Of a stretch of DNA of 50,799 bases, positions 42,517-49,730 are shown piece by piece (positions within the stretch are counted from its first letter, which is position 1; each line of letters begins with the position of its first letter). The position numbers were made by a program, and so were the translations under genes. Where the stretch lies: positions 1 through 50,799 of the forward strand of contig NVQL02000060.1 in the NCBI GenBank assembly GCA_002400495.2, in the 5' to 3' direction. This stretch comes from Alphaproteobacteria bacterium. Its GTDB lineage: Bacteria > Pseudomonadota > Alphaproteobacteria > Rhizobiales > OSC116. The notes under the pieces were generated by a model. That model did not search any database. It saw only the letters and a program-made list of their open reading frames with translations, and was not told the origin of the DNA.

Positions 42517-43160
42517 TGAATGATATTCAGGAGCTTTGGAATAATGACGCCGTTCCTATTGTGCTGCGTAGTACAGAGACTTCACCCTTTGGTCGCAAGG
42601 TGCGTATGGCAATAATCCATCTTGGGCTTGAAGGGCGGGTTACACTTGAGCCCGCCGATACCTTAGACGAGAATGATAGTCTCAGATTGCAAAATCCATT
42701 GGGTAAGATGCCATGTCTACTCATTGGAGGCGAAGCACTCTTTGACAGCCATGTCATTCTAGAAATGTTAGACACTCTTGCTGGTAGCAGAAAACTGGTT
42801 CCGCCTTCTGGTTTAGCCAGGTTTCAGGCGCTGACCCAAACACGATTGGCTGATGGCATAACCGATGCGGCGTTGTTGATCATCTACGAGGGGCGATTTC
42901 GCGAAACTAACACAATCTCGAAGCGTTGGCTCACCCATCAGCGTGATAAAATTCGGCGTGGTTTAACTGTTTTTGAACAGTCACCACCTGACCCAGAACA
43001 AGTAAATTCGGTGACAATCACATTGGCATCCTGCCTCGGTTATCTGGATTGGCGACAACCAATAAATTGGCGTTCAGAATTTCCGCAGTTGGTAAACTGG
43101 TTGTGCGAATTTTCTGTAATGCATCCTTTCTGGGATGCAACAGAGAGGAAAAATAAATGA
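42513..43160 (+). CDS. Glutathione S-transferase-like protein
   Basis: A 215-residue GST. The thioredoxin-like N domain has R-S-T-E-T-S-P-F-G-R-K-V-R near residue 18, with Ser in the usual catalytic position, the cis-Pro in K-M-P-C-L and the glutathione gamma-glutamyl contact in F-D-S near 76-78. The helical C domain follows. Coupled to dctM by ATGA and to the next gene by ATGA. In the LigD/LigE/LigF pathway GSTs cleave beta-aryl ethers; whether this one does is unknown. Confidence 0.83.
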   Translation: MMNDIQELWNNDAVPIVLRSTETSPFGRKVRMAIIHLGLEGRVTLEPADTLDENDSLRLQNPLGKMPCLLIGGEALFDSHVILEMLDTLAGSRKLVPPSGLARFQALTQTRLADGITDAALLIIYEGRFRETNTISKRWLTHQRDKIRRGLTVFEQSPPDPEQVNSVTITLASCLGYLDWRQPINWRSEFPQLVNWLCEFSVMHPFWDATERKNK

Positions 43161-43729
43161 GTGATTGGCCTCATCAACGCCTACCAGCACCTGACCCTAA
43201 AACATACAATGCGTGTCAGCAGGAAATTCATGACGCCATTGCCAATGGCCCGCGTGGTGGAGTCCGCGGCCCGCTCGCGGTTTGGCTTCATCGACCTGAA
43301 TTGGCTGCAAGGGCTCAGGAACTGGGGCGGTATTGCCGCTATGATACGGTTCTTGACCCGAAATTGTCAGAACTGGCTATTCTTGTGGCGGGGCGTGTGT
43401 TCGGATCAGAATATGAATGGCAGATACACAAGGGGTTTGCACTCAAAGTAGGATTATCCGCAAAGATCATCGAAGCAATCCGATTGAACGAGCAACCCAC
43501 ATTTTCTGACCCTGCTGAAGAAGCTGTGCATGATGTGGCGCGAGCCGCGCTTGAAACTCGAACCGTCAATGATGCGCTATATGCGCGTGCGGTCGGCATT
43601 TTAGGTGAGGCCGCGCTAGTCGATCTAGTGGGGGTGCTTGGTTATTACACGCTTATTTCACTCACTATCAATGTTTTTCAAATCCCGCCTTTGGGCAATA
43701 ATCCAGCTCCGGAGCTACAAGATGACTAA
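43157..43729 (+). CDS. Carboxymuconolactone decarboxylase-family protein
   Basis: A 190-residue AhpD-like/CMD-family protein. The conserved block E-Y-E-W-Q-I-H-K-G-F-A-L-K-V-G near residue 75-90 is typical, and the redox C-x-x-C of AhpD is absent, so peroxidase-partner activity is unlikely. In the protocatechuate branch CMD decarboxylates 4-carboxymuconolactone, but many homologues have other roles. Its start overlaps the GST stop and its end overlaps the amidohydrolase gene by eight bases. Confidence 0.83.
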   Translation: MSDWPHQRLPAPDPKTYNACQQEIHDAIANGPRGGVRGPLAVWLHRPELAARAQELGRYCRYDTVLDPKLSELAILVAGRVFGSEYEWQIHKGFALKVGLSAKIIEAIRLNEQPTFSDPAEEAVHDVARAALETRTVNDALYARAVGILGEAALVDLVGVLGYYTLISLTINVFQIPPLGNNPAPELQDD

Positions 43730-44597
43730 TCGACCGTTGACTTGGTTACATGATCCACATCCGACGACAACCCTGCTGCCAAAAGGTGCAACCGACTGCC
43801 ATTGTCATGTGTTTGGTCCCATAGTCCAATTTCCCTATGCGCAGGGCAGTGGGTTTAAACCTGCTGATGCACCCAAAGAAGCGCTCTTTGCGCTGCATGA
43901 CCAAATGGGGATAGAGCGTTGCGTTATTGTGCAGTCGGGCTGTCACGGTTTTGATAACAGTGTGGTTGTCGATGCTATGCAAGCTAGGCCCGGCCGCTAT
44001 CTCGGCATCGCCTTGGCACCCGTAAATATTTCTGATGTAGCCCTTGATACGCTCGCGCATCAAGGATTTAGGGGTGTGCGTTTCAATTATATGGCGCATT
44101 TGGCTCCAGGCGCAAGTGACGATGAACTCCGCACGTTGGCGCCACGATTAGCAGATCGGGGTATGCATCTTCAACTTCATATGGAAGCTGATCTTATTGA
44201 GGTTCTCACGCCTGTTTTGGCAAGCTTGCCGGTGCCAGTGGTCATTGATCATATCGGGCGTATTGATGCTTCAAAGGGGAGAGATCAGAAACCATTTCAG
44301 GTGCTTTTGCGGCTGCTCGACAACCCACACGTCTGGTGCAAAGTCTCTGGTAGTGAGCGCGCTTCTAGACAAGATCCGCCATATGCTGACGCATTGCCTT
44401 TTGCCCATTCCATTGTTGAGCGGTTTGGCGACCGCGTCCTTTGGGGAACAGACTGGCCACATCCAAATTTTCGCTCGGATCCACCTGACGATGGTGATCT
44501 GTTTGATCTCTTACCACAAATCGCACCTGATGCATCGACTTTACAAGCATTGATGGTCGACAATCCAACGAAACTTTTTCGATTTAGGGAAACTTAA
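43722..44597 (+). CDS. Amidohydrolase, 2-pyrone-4,6-dicarboxylate hydrolase (LigI)-like
   Basis: A 291-residue TIM-barrel amidohydrolase. The N-terminal metal site D-C-H-C-H-V-F-G-P near residue 25 and the C-terminal L-W-G-T-D-W-P-H-P-N near 240 are those of the LigI group, which hydrolyses cyclic lactones such as 2-pyrone-4,6-dicarboxylate or muconolactone derivatives. The open frame extends back to 43638, but the ATG at 43722 has GGAG upstream and fits the family start. LigI itself is not proved. Confidence 0.82.
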   Translation: MTNRPLTWLHDPHPTTTLLPKGATDCHCHVFGPIVQFPYAQGSGFKPADAPKEALFALHDQMGIERCVIVQSGCHGFDNSVVVDAMQARPGRYLGIALAPVNISDVALDTLAHQGFRGVRFNYMAHLAPGASDDELRTLAPRLADRGMHLQLHMEADLIEVLTPVLASLPVPVVIDHIGRIDASKGRDQKPFQVLLRLLDNPHVWCKVSGSERASRQDPPYADALPFAHSIVERFGDRVLWGTDWPHPNFRSDPPDDGDLFDLLPQIAPDASTLQALMVDNPTKLFRFRET

Positions 44598-44598
44598 T

Positions 44599-45399
44599 AT
44601 GAGTAAACGGCTTGAAGGTAAAATTGCAATTGTCACTGGGGCAGGTTGTGTTGGCCCAGGATGGGGGAATGGGCGCGCGACTTGTGTGCGTTTCGCCGAG
44701 GAGGGCGCAAAGATTTTCGCTGTGGATCTGAAACCTGACACGATGGAAGAGACCCTAGATCGCGTACGGGCAGTAGGTGGTCAAATCGAGCCTTATTTAT
44801 GTGACGTTACAAGCCGAGTCGCCGTTGAAAAGATGGTTGCGGCGTGTATTGCGCGCTTTGGAACGGTCGATATCCTTGTGAACAATGTTGGCGGATCGGC
44901 CAAGGGGGGAGCGACGGAATTAACCGAAGAAATTTGGGAACGTCAAATGGATTTGAACTTGAAAAGCGTCTTCCTCACTTGTCGAAGCGTTCTACCCTAT
45001 ATGATCGCCCAAAAAGCAGGGGCCATAGTAAATACAGCTTCGACTTCGGGGATCCGTTATACAGGTGCAACACAAGTTGCTTATTCAGCAGCCAAAGCGG
45101 CAATCATACAATTTTCTAAAGTAACCGCCGTAGAATTTGCGCCAAAAGGCGTGCGTGTGAACACAGTTGTGCCGGGGCAATTACACACCCCCATGGTAGA
45201 GACCCGCCTCGCTGGTCAACGTACAGGGGGCGATGTAGATTCTTTGTTACAATCACGGCTCAATCGAATTCCTCTTGGTTGGATGGGCGATGGGCGTGAT
45301 ACAGCGAACGCGGCTTTATTCCTCTGCTCGGAAGAGGCACGTTTTATCACAGGGACAGAAATTATAGTTGATGGCGGCATGAGTTCACGATGTGATTGA
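44599..45399 (+). CDS. Short-chain dehydrogenase/reductase
   Basis: A 266-residue SDR. The cofactor motif is T-G-A-G-C-V-G-P-G-W-G-N-G near residue 13-25, with three residues more than the standard TGxxxGxG loop. N-N-V-G-G near 96, Ser near 149 and Y-S-A-A-K near 161-165 form the usual catalytic set, and D-G-G-M ends the C terminus. It starts one base after the amidohydrolase stop. In lignin pathways SDRs (LigD) oxidise the C-alpha alcohol; this one could act on a similar alcohol. Confidence 0.87.
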   Translation: MSKRLEGKIAIVTGAGCVGPGWGNGRATCVRFAEEGAKIFAVDLKPDTMEETLDRVRAVGGQIEPYLCDVTSRVAVEKMVAACIARFGTVDILVNNVGGSAKGGATELTEEIWERQMDLNLKSVFLTCRSVLPYMIAQKAGAIVNTASTSGIRYTGATQVAYSAAKAAIIQFSKVTAVEFAPKGVRVNTVVPGQLHTPMVETRLAGQRTGGDVDSLLQSRLNRIPLGWMGDGRDTANAALFLCSEEARFITGTEIIVDGGMSSRCD

Positions 45400-45507
45400 A
45401 GATTGGCATCCGACATGTATTCAAAAACACACACCTCTATTACCGATGCATTGAAGCGTTGTTCGAGAGTTTGTCCTATCTGTCACACGCCTTCTTTTGC
45501 CGTCGAC

Positions 45508-45818
45508 GAAGTCTTGGAGAACCGAACCTTAGGTTATTGCGTGAGCCCAAAAGGGGAAATAATAGCGCTATGTGGCTTATCGTCGCCGACAGGAATTGAA
45601 GGCGTTTTAGCCGCCGAGTGGCATATTTGTTATGACATGAGTTCACATTCATTTTTATGAGAAACACCTCAATGCTGGCTTGCGGGGTAAGTGGCAAGCG
45701 TTGCTAGTCTTCTAACAATATAGTTGTTTTATTAGGTAAGCTTGATTCTCGGCTAAATCAAAAAAAATTGCACGAGCAGGGCGTATATTTATCTCCTGAA
45801 ATAATCGACAAATTTTGA
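45508..45818 (+). pseudogene. Decayed C-terminal remnant of the FAD oxidoreductase gene
   Basis: Conceptual translation contains P-T-G-I-E-G-V-L-A-A then S-S-H-S-F-L, a stop, E-T-P-Q-C-W-L-A-G, another stop and, after a frame change, L-D-S-R-L-N-Q-K-K-L-H-E-Q-G-V-Y-L-S-P-E-I up to TGA 45816-45818. This follows the last 110 or so residues of the intact oxidoreductase at 24651-26069. Two stops and at least one indel show that it is dead. The remainder of the gene is not found upstream, where the SDR gene of the other cluster ends. Confidence 0.85.
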
Positions 45819-45830
45819 AATATTTGAATG

Positions 45831-45865
45831 CAAAGGAAAGGTATCATTTGATGCCTATTCCTTTG
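45831..45865 (+). other. Hairpin before second DctP gene, related to that at 26088
   Basis: CAAAGGAAAGGTATCA pairs with TGATGCCTATTCCTTTG over 16 positions with one bulged A and one G-U pair. The inner part matches the hairpin at 26088-26111; the outer arms differ from it but still pair, a sign of selection on structure. Confidence 0.68.
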
Positions 45866-45922
45866 TGAAGCAAGACGGTATCGTAAAATAAGAATACAAT
45901 TAACGAGGGAAAGAGGGAAAAA

Positions 45923-46906
45923 ATGAAGAAAAGAAATAAAATATTGTCGGTCGCTTCTGTTGCAATTGCAACATTTGGCTTGACGGGCTTGGCAGCAACT
46001 GCTGAGGAAGTTATTTTAAAAGGTGCAAGTTGTTTCACGATTGGTAGCCCGCCATCGGTTTCATTTGAAAAACTGGTAAAAGAAATTAATGAAAAAGGTA
46101 AAGGGGTTGTGAAGATTAACCTTGTCGGTGGTGCTCCTGCGATTGGAAGTGCGTTGACATTGACACAAAAAATGTCGATAGGTATTTTTGATATTCTCGG
46201 TTGCCCAGAAACCTATTTTGGCAATGTAGTTCCAGAAGTGCCCGTTTTGCGTTTAACCAAGAAACCTTTTGCGGAATTGCGAAAAAATGGAGCAATGGCT
46301 TATTTAGAAACGTTGTTCAATAAGAAAAATATTCATTATGTTGGTCGCCATTATGATTTTGGCGGGTTTAGCTTGTGGCTCAATAAAAAAATTGATAAGC
46401 CAGATTTAACGGGTTTGAATTTACGCACTGCGGAAAATTATACAGCTTTCTTTAAAGCTTTGGGTGCGAATGTGCAAAGCGCAGAGGCACCACAAATCCT
46501 GCCATTAATGGAAAATAATATCCTTCAGGGCTTTGGCTGGCCCGCTGGAGCATTTGCTCCGCCTTGGATGAAGGTCACTAGATATCAAGTCAAGCCAAGT
46601 TTCTATCAGGCGCCAATGCATACAATATTCAACTTAGAAAAATGGGAATCAATGACTGATGCGCAGCGGAACTTGGTTACAAAAATCACTATGGCTCATG
46701 AACTAAGTAATGAACCAGGTAACCCCACACTAGGAGCTCACCTTGCCAAAGGAGATAAAATTCGAGCTGATGCGGGCATTGAAGTGATTGAATTCACAGG
46801 AGAACAAGCAAAGCTGTGGTCGGATACAGCCGAAAAAGCGGCTTGGGATGAGGTGTTAAGTAACAACCCAGAAAATGGTCATAAATTAATGGAGCTGTTT
46901 AAATAA
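45923..46906 (+). CDS. TRAP transporter substrate-binding protein (DctP family), copy 2
   Basis: A 327-residue periplasmic binding protein, the same length as that at 26165 and aligned with it without gaps by eye over most of its length (for example G-A-S-C-F-T-I-G-S-P-P-S and W-M-K-V-T-x-Y-Q-V-K-P-S-F-Y). GAGGG lies before the ATG and a signal peptide ends near AATA-EE. There is no dctQ or dctM after it. It is intact, while the gene before it is dead, suggesting selection to keep it as an extra binding protein for the membrane part at 27223-29200. Confidence 0.88.
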   Translation: MKKRNKILSVASVAIATFGLTGLAATAEEVILKGASCFTIGSPPSVSFEKLVKEINEKGKGVVKINLVGGAPAIGSALTLTQKMSIGIFDILGCPETYFGNVVPEVPVLRLTKKPFAELRKNGAMAYLETLFNKKNIHYVGRHYDFGGFSLWLNKKIDKPDLTGLNLRTAENYTAFFKALGANVQSAEAPQILPLMENNILQGFGWPAGAFAPPWMKVTRYQVKPSFYQAPMHTIFNLEKWESMTDAQRNLVTKITMAHELSNEPGNPTLGAHLAKGDKIRADAGIEVIEFTGEQAKLWSDTAEKAAWDEVLSNNPENGHKLMELFK

Positions 46907-47213
46907 TCTAAATAATATTATGAAGAGATTGGATTAACTATCTGATTTCTTTGTAATTAACATTTATTTGAATCATAAATTAAATATATATTGAACTTCA
47001 TTGAATCTGAATTTAACGGTATTTGGGTGTTTTTTAGTTACTCTATTGGTTTTGTAATAAAGATCACGTATCAGTGTTGATCAAATTAAACAAACATTGA
47101 TTGATGGTTGTCAATGAGCATTTAAAAGTGACCCACCTAGATCAAAGAATAAGGCCAACTGACGAGCGGCTCTCCACAAGCAAGTCCGTCAGTTGGCCTT
47201 ATATTGTTCAGAG
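46907..47213. repeat. AT-rich gap with a rearranged copy of the MITE-like element and a 16-bp hairpin
   Basis: From 47121 the sequence matches the left end of the MITE-like element (AAAAGTGACCCAC), then switches to that element's core in inverted orientation (GGCCAACTGACGAGCGGCTC). ATAAGGCCAACTGACG (47149-47164) and CGTCAGTTGGCCTTAT (47187-47202) form a perfect 16-bp stem with a 22-base loop. The rest (46907-47120) is AT-rich without genes; dctQM expected after dctP are missing. Confidence 0.7.
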
Positions 47214-47663
47214 TTAAATTATTGCTGCATTTTCATTTTCACCTTCAGCAAAATATACAATTTCTGCACCTAATATTCGGTTGATTAAAACATTGCCAGA
47301 CTGTTGATATAGGTCATCTGTTTTTGGCACACGCGCTTCGAGTTGAATCACGCATTTCATACCCATTTTCATCGCGGCGGCTGCGCATAAACGCACAAAA
47401 TTAGATTGGACAGCGACAGTTATCAATACAATATCATTATTTTGCGCGGCCGCTGGCCCCAGATAATATTCTAATTGCCTGACTTTATTGCCGCCCATGG
47501 CTAACGGCAATGTGTCATCGCGTTTTGCATCAATTTTTATGCCCAATTCTTCGCTTAGCCGCTTTAAATATTCAAGTTCCGTGGCCAAATTAAACAATTT
47601 TACTCTTTTGTGTTTGGCCAATTGAGGCAATATCGCAATTATTTTTTTGTAATTAGATGACAT
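47214..47663 (-). pseudogene. Truncated PLP-dependent D-cysteine desulfhydrase / CuyA-like gene
   Basis: The 149 residues match the N-terminal half of the D-cysteine desulfhydrase/ACC deaminase/L-cysteate sulfo-lyase (CuyA) group: K-R-D-D near 48, the PLP-lysine motif G-G-N-K-V-R-Q-L-E near 58 and Q-S-N-F-V-R near 86. Full-length relatives have about 330 residues; this frame stops after G-E-N-E-N-A-A-I-I, next to the hairpin repeat at 47149-47202. The Leu/Cys context around Q-S-N differs slightly from the usual Q-S-N-H-x-R. Start ATG 47663 has GGGAG upstream and overlaps the end of the ancestral TauE gene. Probably non-functional. Confidence 0.82.
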
Positions 47664-48414
47664 CAATAACTCCCTTGTAAAACAGTACTAAACCCATTAA
47701 AAACAGTAAGAATTCTAATAAATAACGCAACATATGTGGTTTGATATGCCTCTCAAATGCCCTGCCAACCACCATACCCGATTAAAATGGCGGGAATGAA
47801 TATCAGACTCAAGGAAATAACCCCTTCGCCCCAACCATTTATGATTAAGTGCAGTGTCAGCGCAGCACCATAGGCAAAAATAAAATACGCACGTAATGTT
47901 GCTTTTATTGGTTTTAAATCCAAATCACTATTCATGAATACGCATAACGCCACTGGGCCCAGTATACCCAAGGAGGCCAGTCATTAAACCAGATAAAATA
48001 CCGCCGCCTGGCAACCCCACTTTGTCGACCAGATCGGATGATTTGATTTTTTTACTCAAAACCAATTGCAACACAGCTAGCAAGATAAATATGCCGCCTA
48101 TTATTTTTAGAAAACCAACAGATGTAGTTAGCAGCAGACCTAAACCCACTGGAATACCAAGCACTGAGCGAATTACTATATTTAAAGTCAATGTTCTTGT
48201 GTTCTGACGTCAATAACAGCACAGAAAGAAAAAGATTGATAACAATTGCAATTTGCACCGCAATTATGGGATCAAAAACAAACAGCAGCCCAGGACCTGC
48301 GACTAAGCCCAACCCCACACCAGCCGCAACTTGAAAGTTCGTGCCAATTAAGATTAACATAAACGGCAACAGCAAACTTGCCTGCCAATAGTCACTCAAA
48401 AAAGTAAATTCCAT
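47653..48414 (-). pseudogene. Frameshifted TauE/SafE-family exporter gene (CuyZ-like)
   Basis: Read on the minus strand, the membrane protein begins M-E-F-T-F-L-S-D-Y and shows G-L-V-A-G-P-G-L-L-F near residue 36. The frame breaks near 48180, again near 47970 and again near 47765, after each of which the protein continues in another frame (I-V-I-R-S-V-L-G; then G-I-L-G-P-V-A; then F-E-R-H-I-K-P), ending at TAA 47653-47655. The reconstructed product of about 250 residues is a normal TauE/SafE permease. Relatives export sulfite or sulfonates. Linked to the CuyA-like gene, it suggests a lost cysteate-desulfonation pair. Confidence 0.83.
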
Positions 48415-48491
48415 TTTTAAATTTTATACCAACAATTACATTAAACAACTGGTAAAATGGTCTATGGGCATGAATTTTATTGATATAATGA

Positions 48492-48920
48492 CTAGGCCGT
48501 AGACTCATAAAATCGGAGAATAATTCTGATTGATGCTAATTTAACCATCGCAAGATACATTTGACCCAATTTGTCATATCTTGTTGCAATTCTTCTGAAG
48601 AATTTGATTTTATTGAAGAAACGCTCAACTAAATTTCTTTGTTTATATAGATATGGGCTGAATACAAAAGACGACCTGCTATTCGATTTAGGTGGAATGT
48701 TAGCCCAAGCTCCTTTTTCAAACAGCATATCGCGCAACCACTTTGCACCATAGGCCTTATCAGCCAGTAGCATTTCGCCTTTTTTCATATGGCTTAACAA
48801 ATCTTCAGCAACTGAAATATCATGATCTTGGCCAGAAGTTAAACAAAGTCGTATCGGTAAACCACGTGCATCGGTTACAACATGGATTTTTGTAGTGAGA
48901 CCGCCCCGACTTCGTCCCAT
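48492..48920 (-). CDS. IS5-family transposase, C-terminal frame (orfB)
   Basis: A 142-residue frame beginning G-R-S-R-G-G-L-T-T-K-I-H and containing the second catalytic Asp in L-L-A-D-K-A-Y-G near residue 51 and the Glu in N-L-V-E-R-F-F-N-K-I-K-F-F-R-R near 98. Together with orfA it makes the DDE enzyme. Its stop TAG is formed with the CTAG target sequence at the element edge. The ribosome probably reaches it by -1 frameshift, not by starting at its own ATG. Confidence 0.87.
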   Translation of the reverse strand: MGRSRGGLTTKIHVVTDARGLPIRLCLTSGQDHDISVAEDLLSHMKKGEMLLADKAYGAKWLRDMLFEKGAWANIPPKSNSRSSFVFSPYLYKQRNLVERFFNKIKFFRRIATRYDKLGQMYLAMVKLASIRIILRFYESTA

Positions 48921-49336
48921 ATAACGATCTGGGTGGCTTTTTTTAAAGTTGCGCCACTATGATGAACACGAACACTTGTACCATCGATCATTTGAATGTC
49001 CCCTTCATAAGCTTCTGTAATTGTGTCCATAATTAAATCCCAAACACCAGACTTTGTCCATCTGTAAAAACGATTATAGCATGTTGTGTGTGGCCCATAT
49101 CGACCAGGAAGGTCAGCCCAAGGTGAGCCAGACCGTAAAATCCAGAAAATGCCATTTAATACTCGTCGATCATCAACTCGTGGGACACCGCGTGATTTTT
49201 GCGGCAATATTGGTTGAATAATTGACCATTCAAACTCACTCATTTCATATCGTGCCATCATAACTCCTCCTGATAAACAGTGAATCAGATAAATAGCAGT
49301 TTGAAAACAGATTTTATAATTTTATGAGTTTACGGC
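48496..49336 (-). mobile_element. IS5-family (IS427-group) insertion sequence, 841 bp
   Basis: Terminal inverted repeats GCCGTAGACTCATAAAA (left) and, at the right end, the inverse of GCCGTAAACTCATAAAA bound the element; one of 17 positions differs. CTAG stands outside both ends (48492-48495 and 49337-49340), as expected for a CTAG target duplication. It carries a two-frame transposase. It has cut trbJ at the right; the sequence on the left is not trbJ. Confidence 0.88.
48875..49261 (-). CDS. IS5-family transposase, N-terminal frame (orfA)
   Basis: A 128-residue frame with the DUF4096-type N domain (E-W-S-I-I-Q-P-I-L-P, then G-I-F-W-I-L-R-S-G-S-P-W-A-D-L-P) and the first catalytic Asp in Q-M-I-D-G-T-S-V near residue 95. 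AGGAGG precedes the ATG. Near its end it meets a run of seven A (48938-48944 on the opposite strand as T), where a -1 slip would enter the frame of orfB; the tail after this run is not transposase-like. IS5/IS427 elements are known to make a fused enzyme this way. Confidence 0.87.
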   Translation of the reverse strand: MMARYEMSEFEWSIIQPILPQKSRGVPRVDDRRVLNGIFWILRSGSPWADLPGRYGPHTTCYNRFYRWTKSGVWDLIMDTITEAYEGDIQMIDGTSVRVHHSGATLKKATQIVIWDEVGAVSLQKSML

Positions 49337-49719
49337 CTAGTCGCAGAAGAATATTCGTCAGGATATAAATCTTGGAATTTCTGATCGATTTCAGAAATCT
49401 TATAGGCAACACCACCAGCATTGCGAATGAGATTATCCAGTTGATGCAATGATGATTGTAGATTTGCCGCAATAGAACCTGGCAATTTAATCAGATTCTT
49501 GGCCTGATTGATGAGCATTTGAGCATCATTTTGAAGCTGACTAATTTGATTATTGATTTGCTGCAATGTTTTTGCAGCATCTACAATATTTTGACCGAAA
49601 GCTCCTGCATCAAATACAGGCAAAGCGAAAGCATGGGCTTGATAGGCTGGCTGTGATAAAGTCAGCGCACCAATCATAGCTGCAAACAAAGGGCGTTTGA
49701 ATTTTGGGGGAATGTTCAT
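49330..49719 (-). pseudogene. trbJ: trbJ, N-terminal part, interrupted by the IS element
   Basis: The first 124 or so residues of the conjugal transfer protein TrbJ (VirB5-like pilus component). A signal peptide (near QAHA-FA) is followed by L-P-V-F-D-A-G-A-F-G-Q-N-I and coiled Gln/Asn-rich helices (T-L-Q-Q-I-N-N-Q-I-S-Q-L-Q-N-D). TrbJ normally has about 250 residues; here the frame ends inside the IS terminal repeat after S-S-A-T-R-P. It lies 11 bases after trbE, the canonical trbE-trbJ order. Confidence 0.86.
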
Positions 49720-49730
49720 TTTTCAATCTC

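Noticed and set aside
45403..45660. 85-residue open frame after the SDR gene
   Set aside because: Its second half is homologous to the C-terminal part of the FAD oxidoreductase and is followed by in-frame stops and an indel, so it is a pseudogene remnant and not a small gene.
47753..48414. Three separate short membrane proteins
   Set aside because: Joined across frame changes they make one TauE/SafE-type protein in the correct order.
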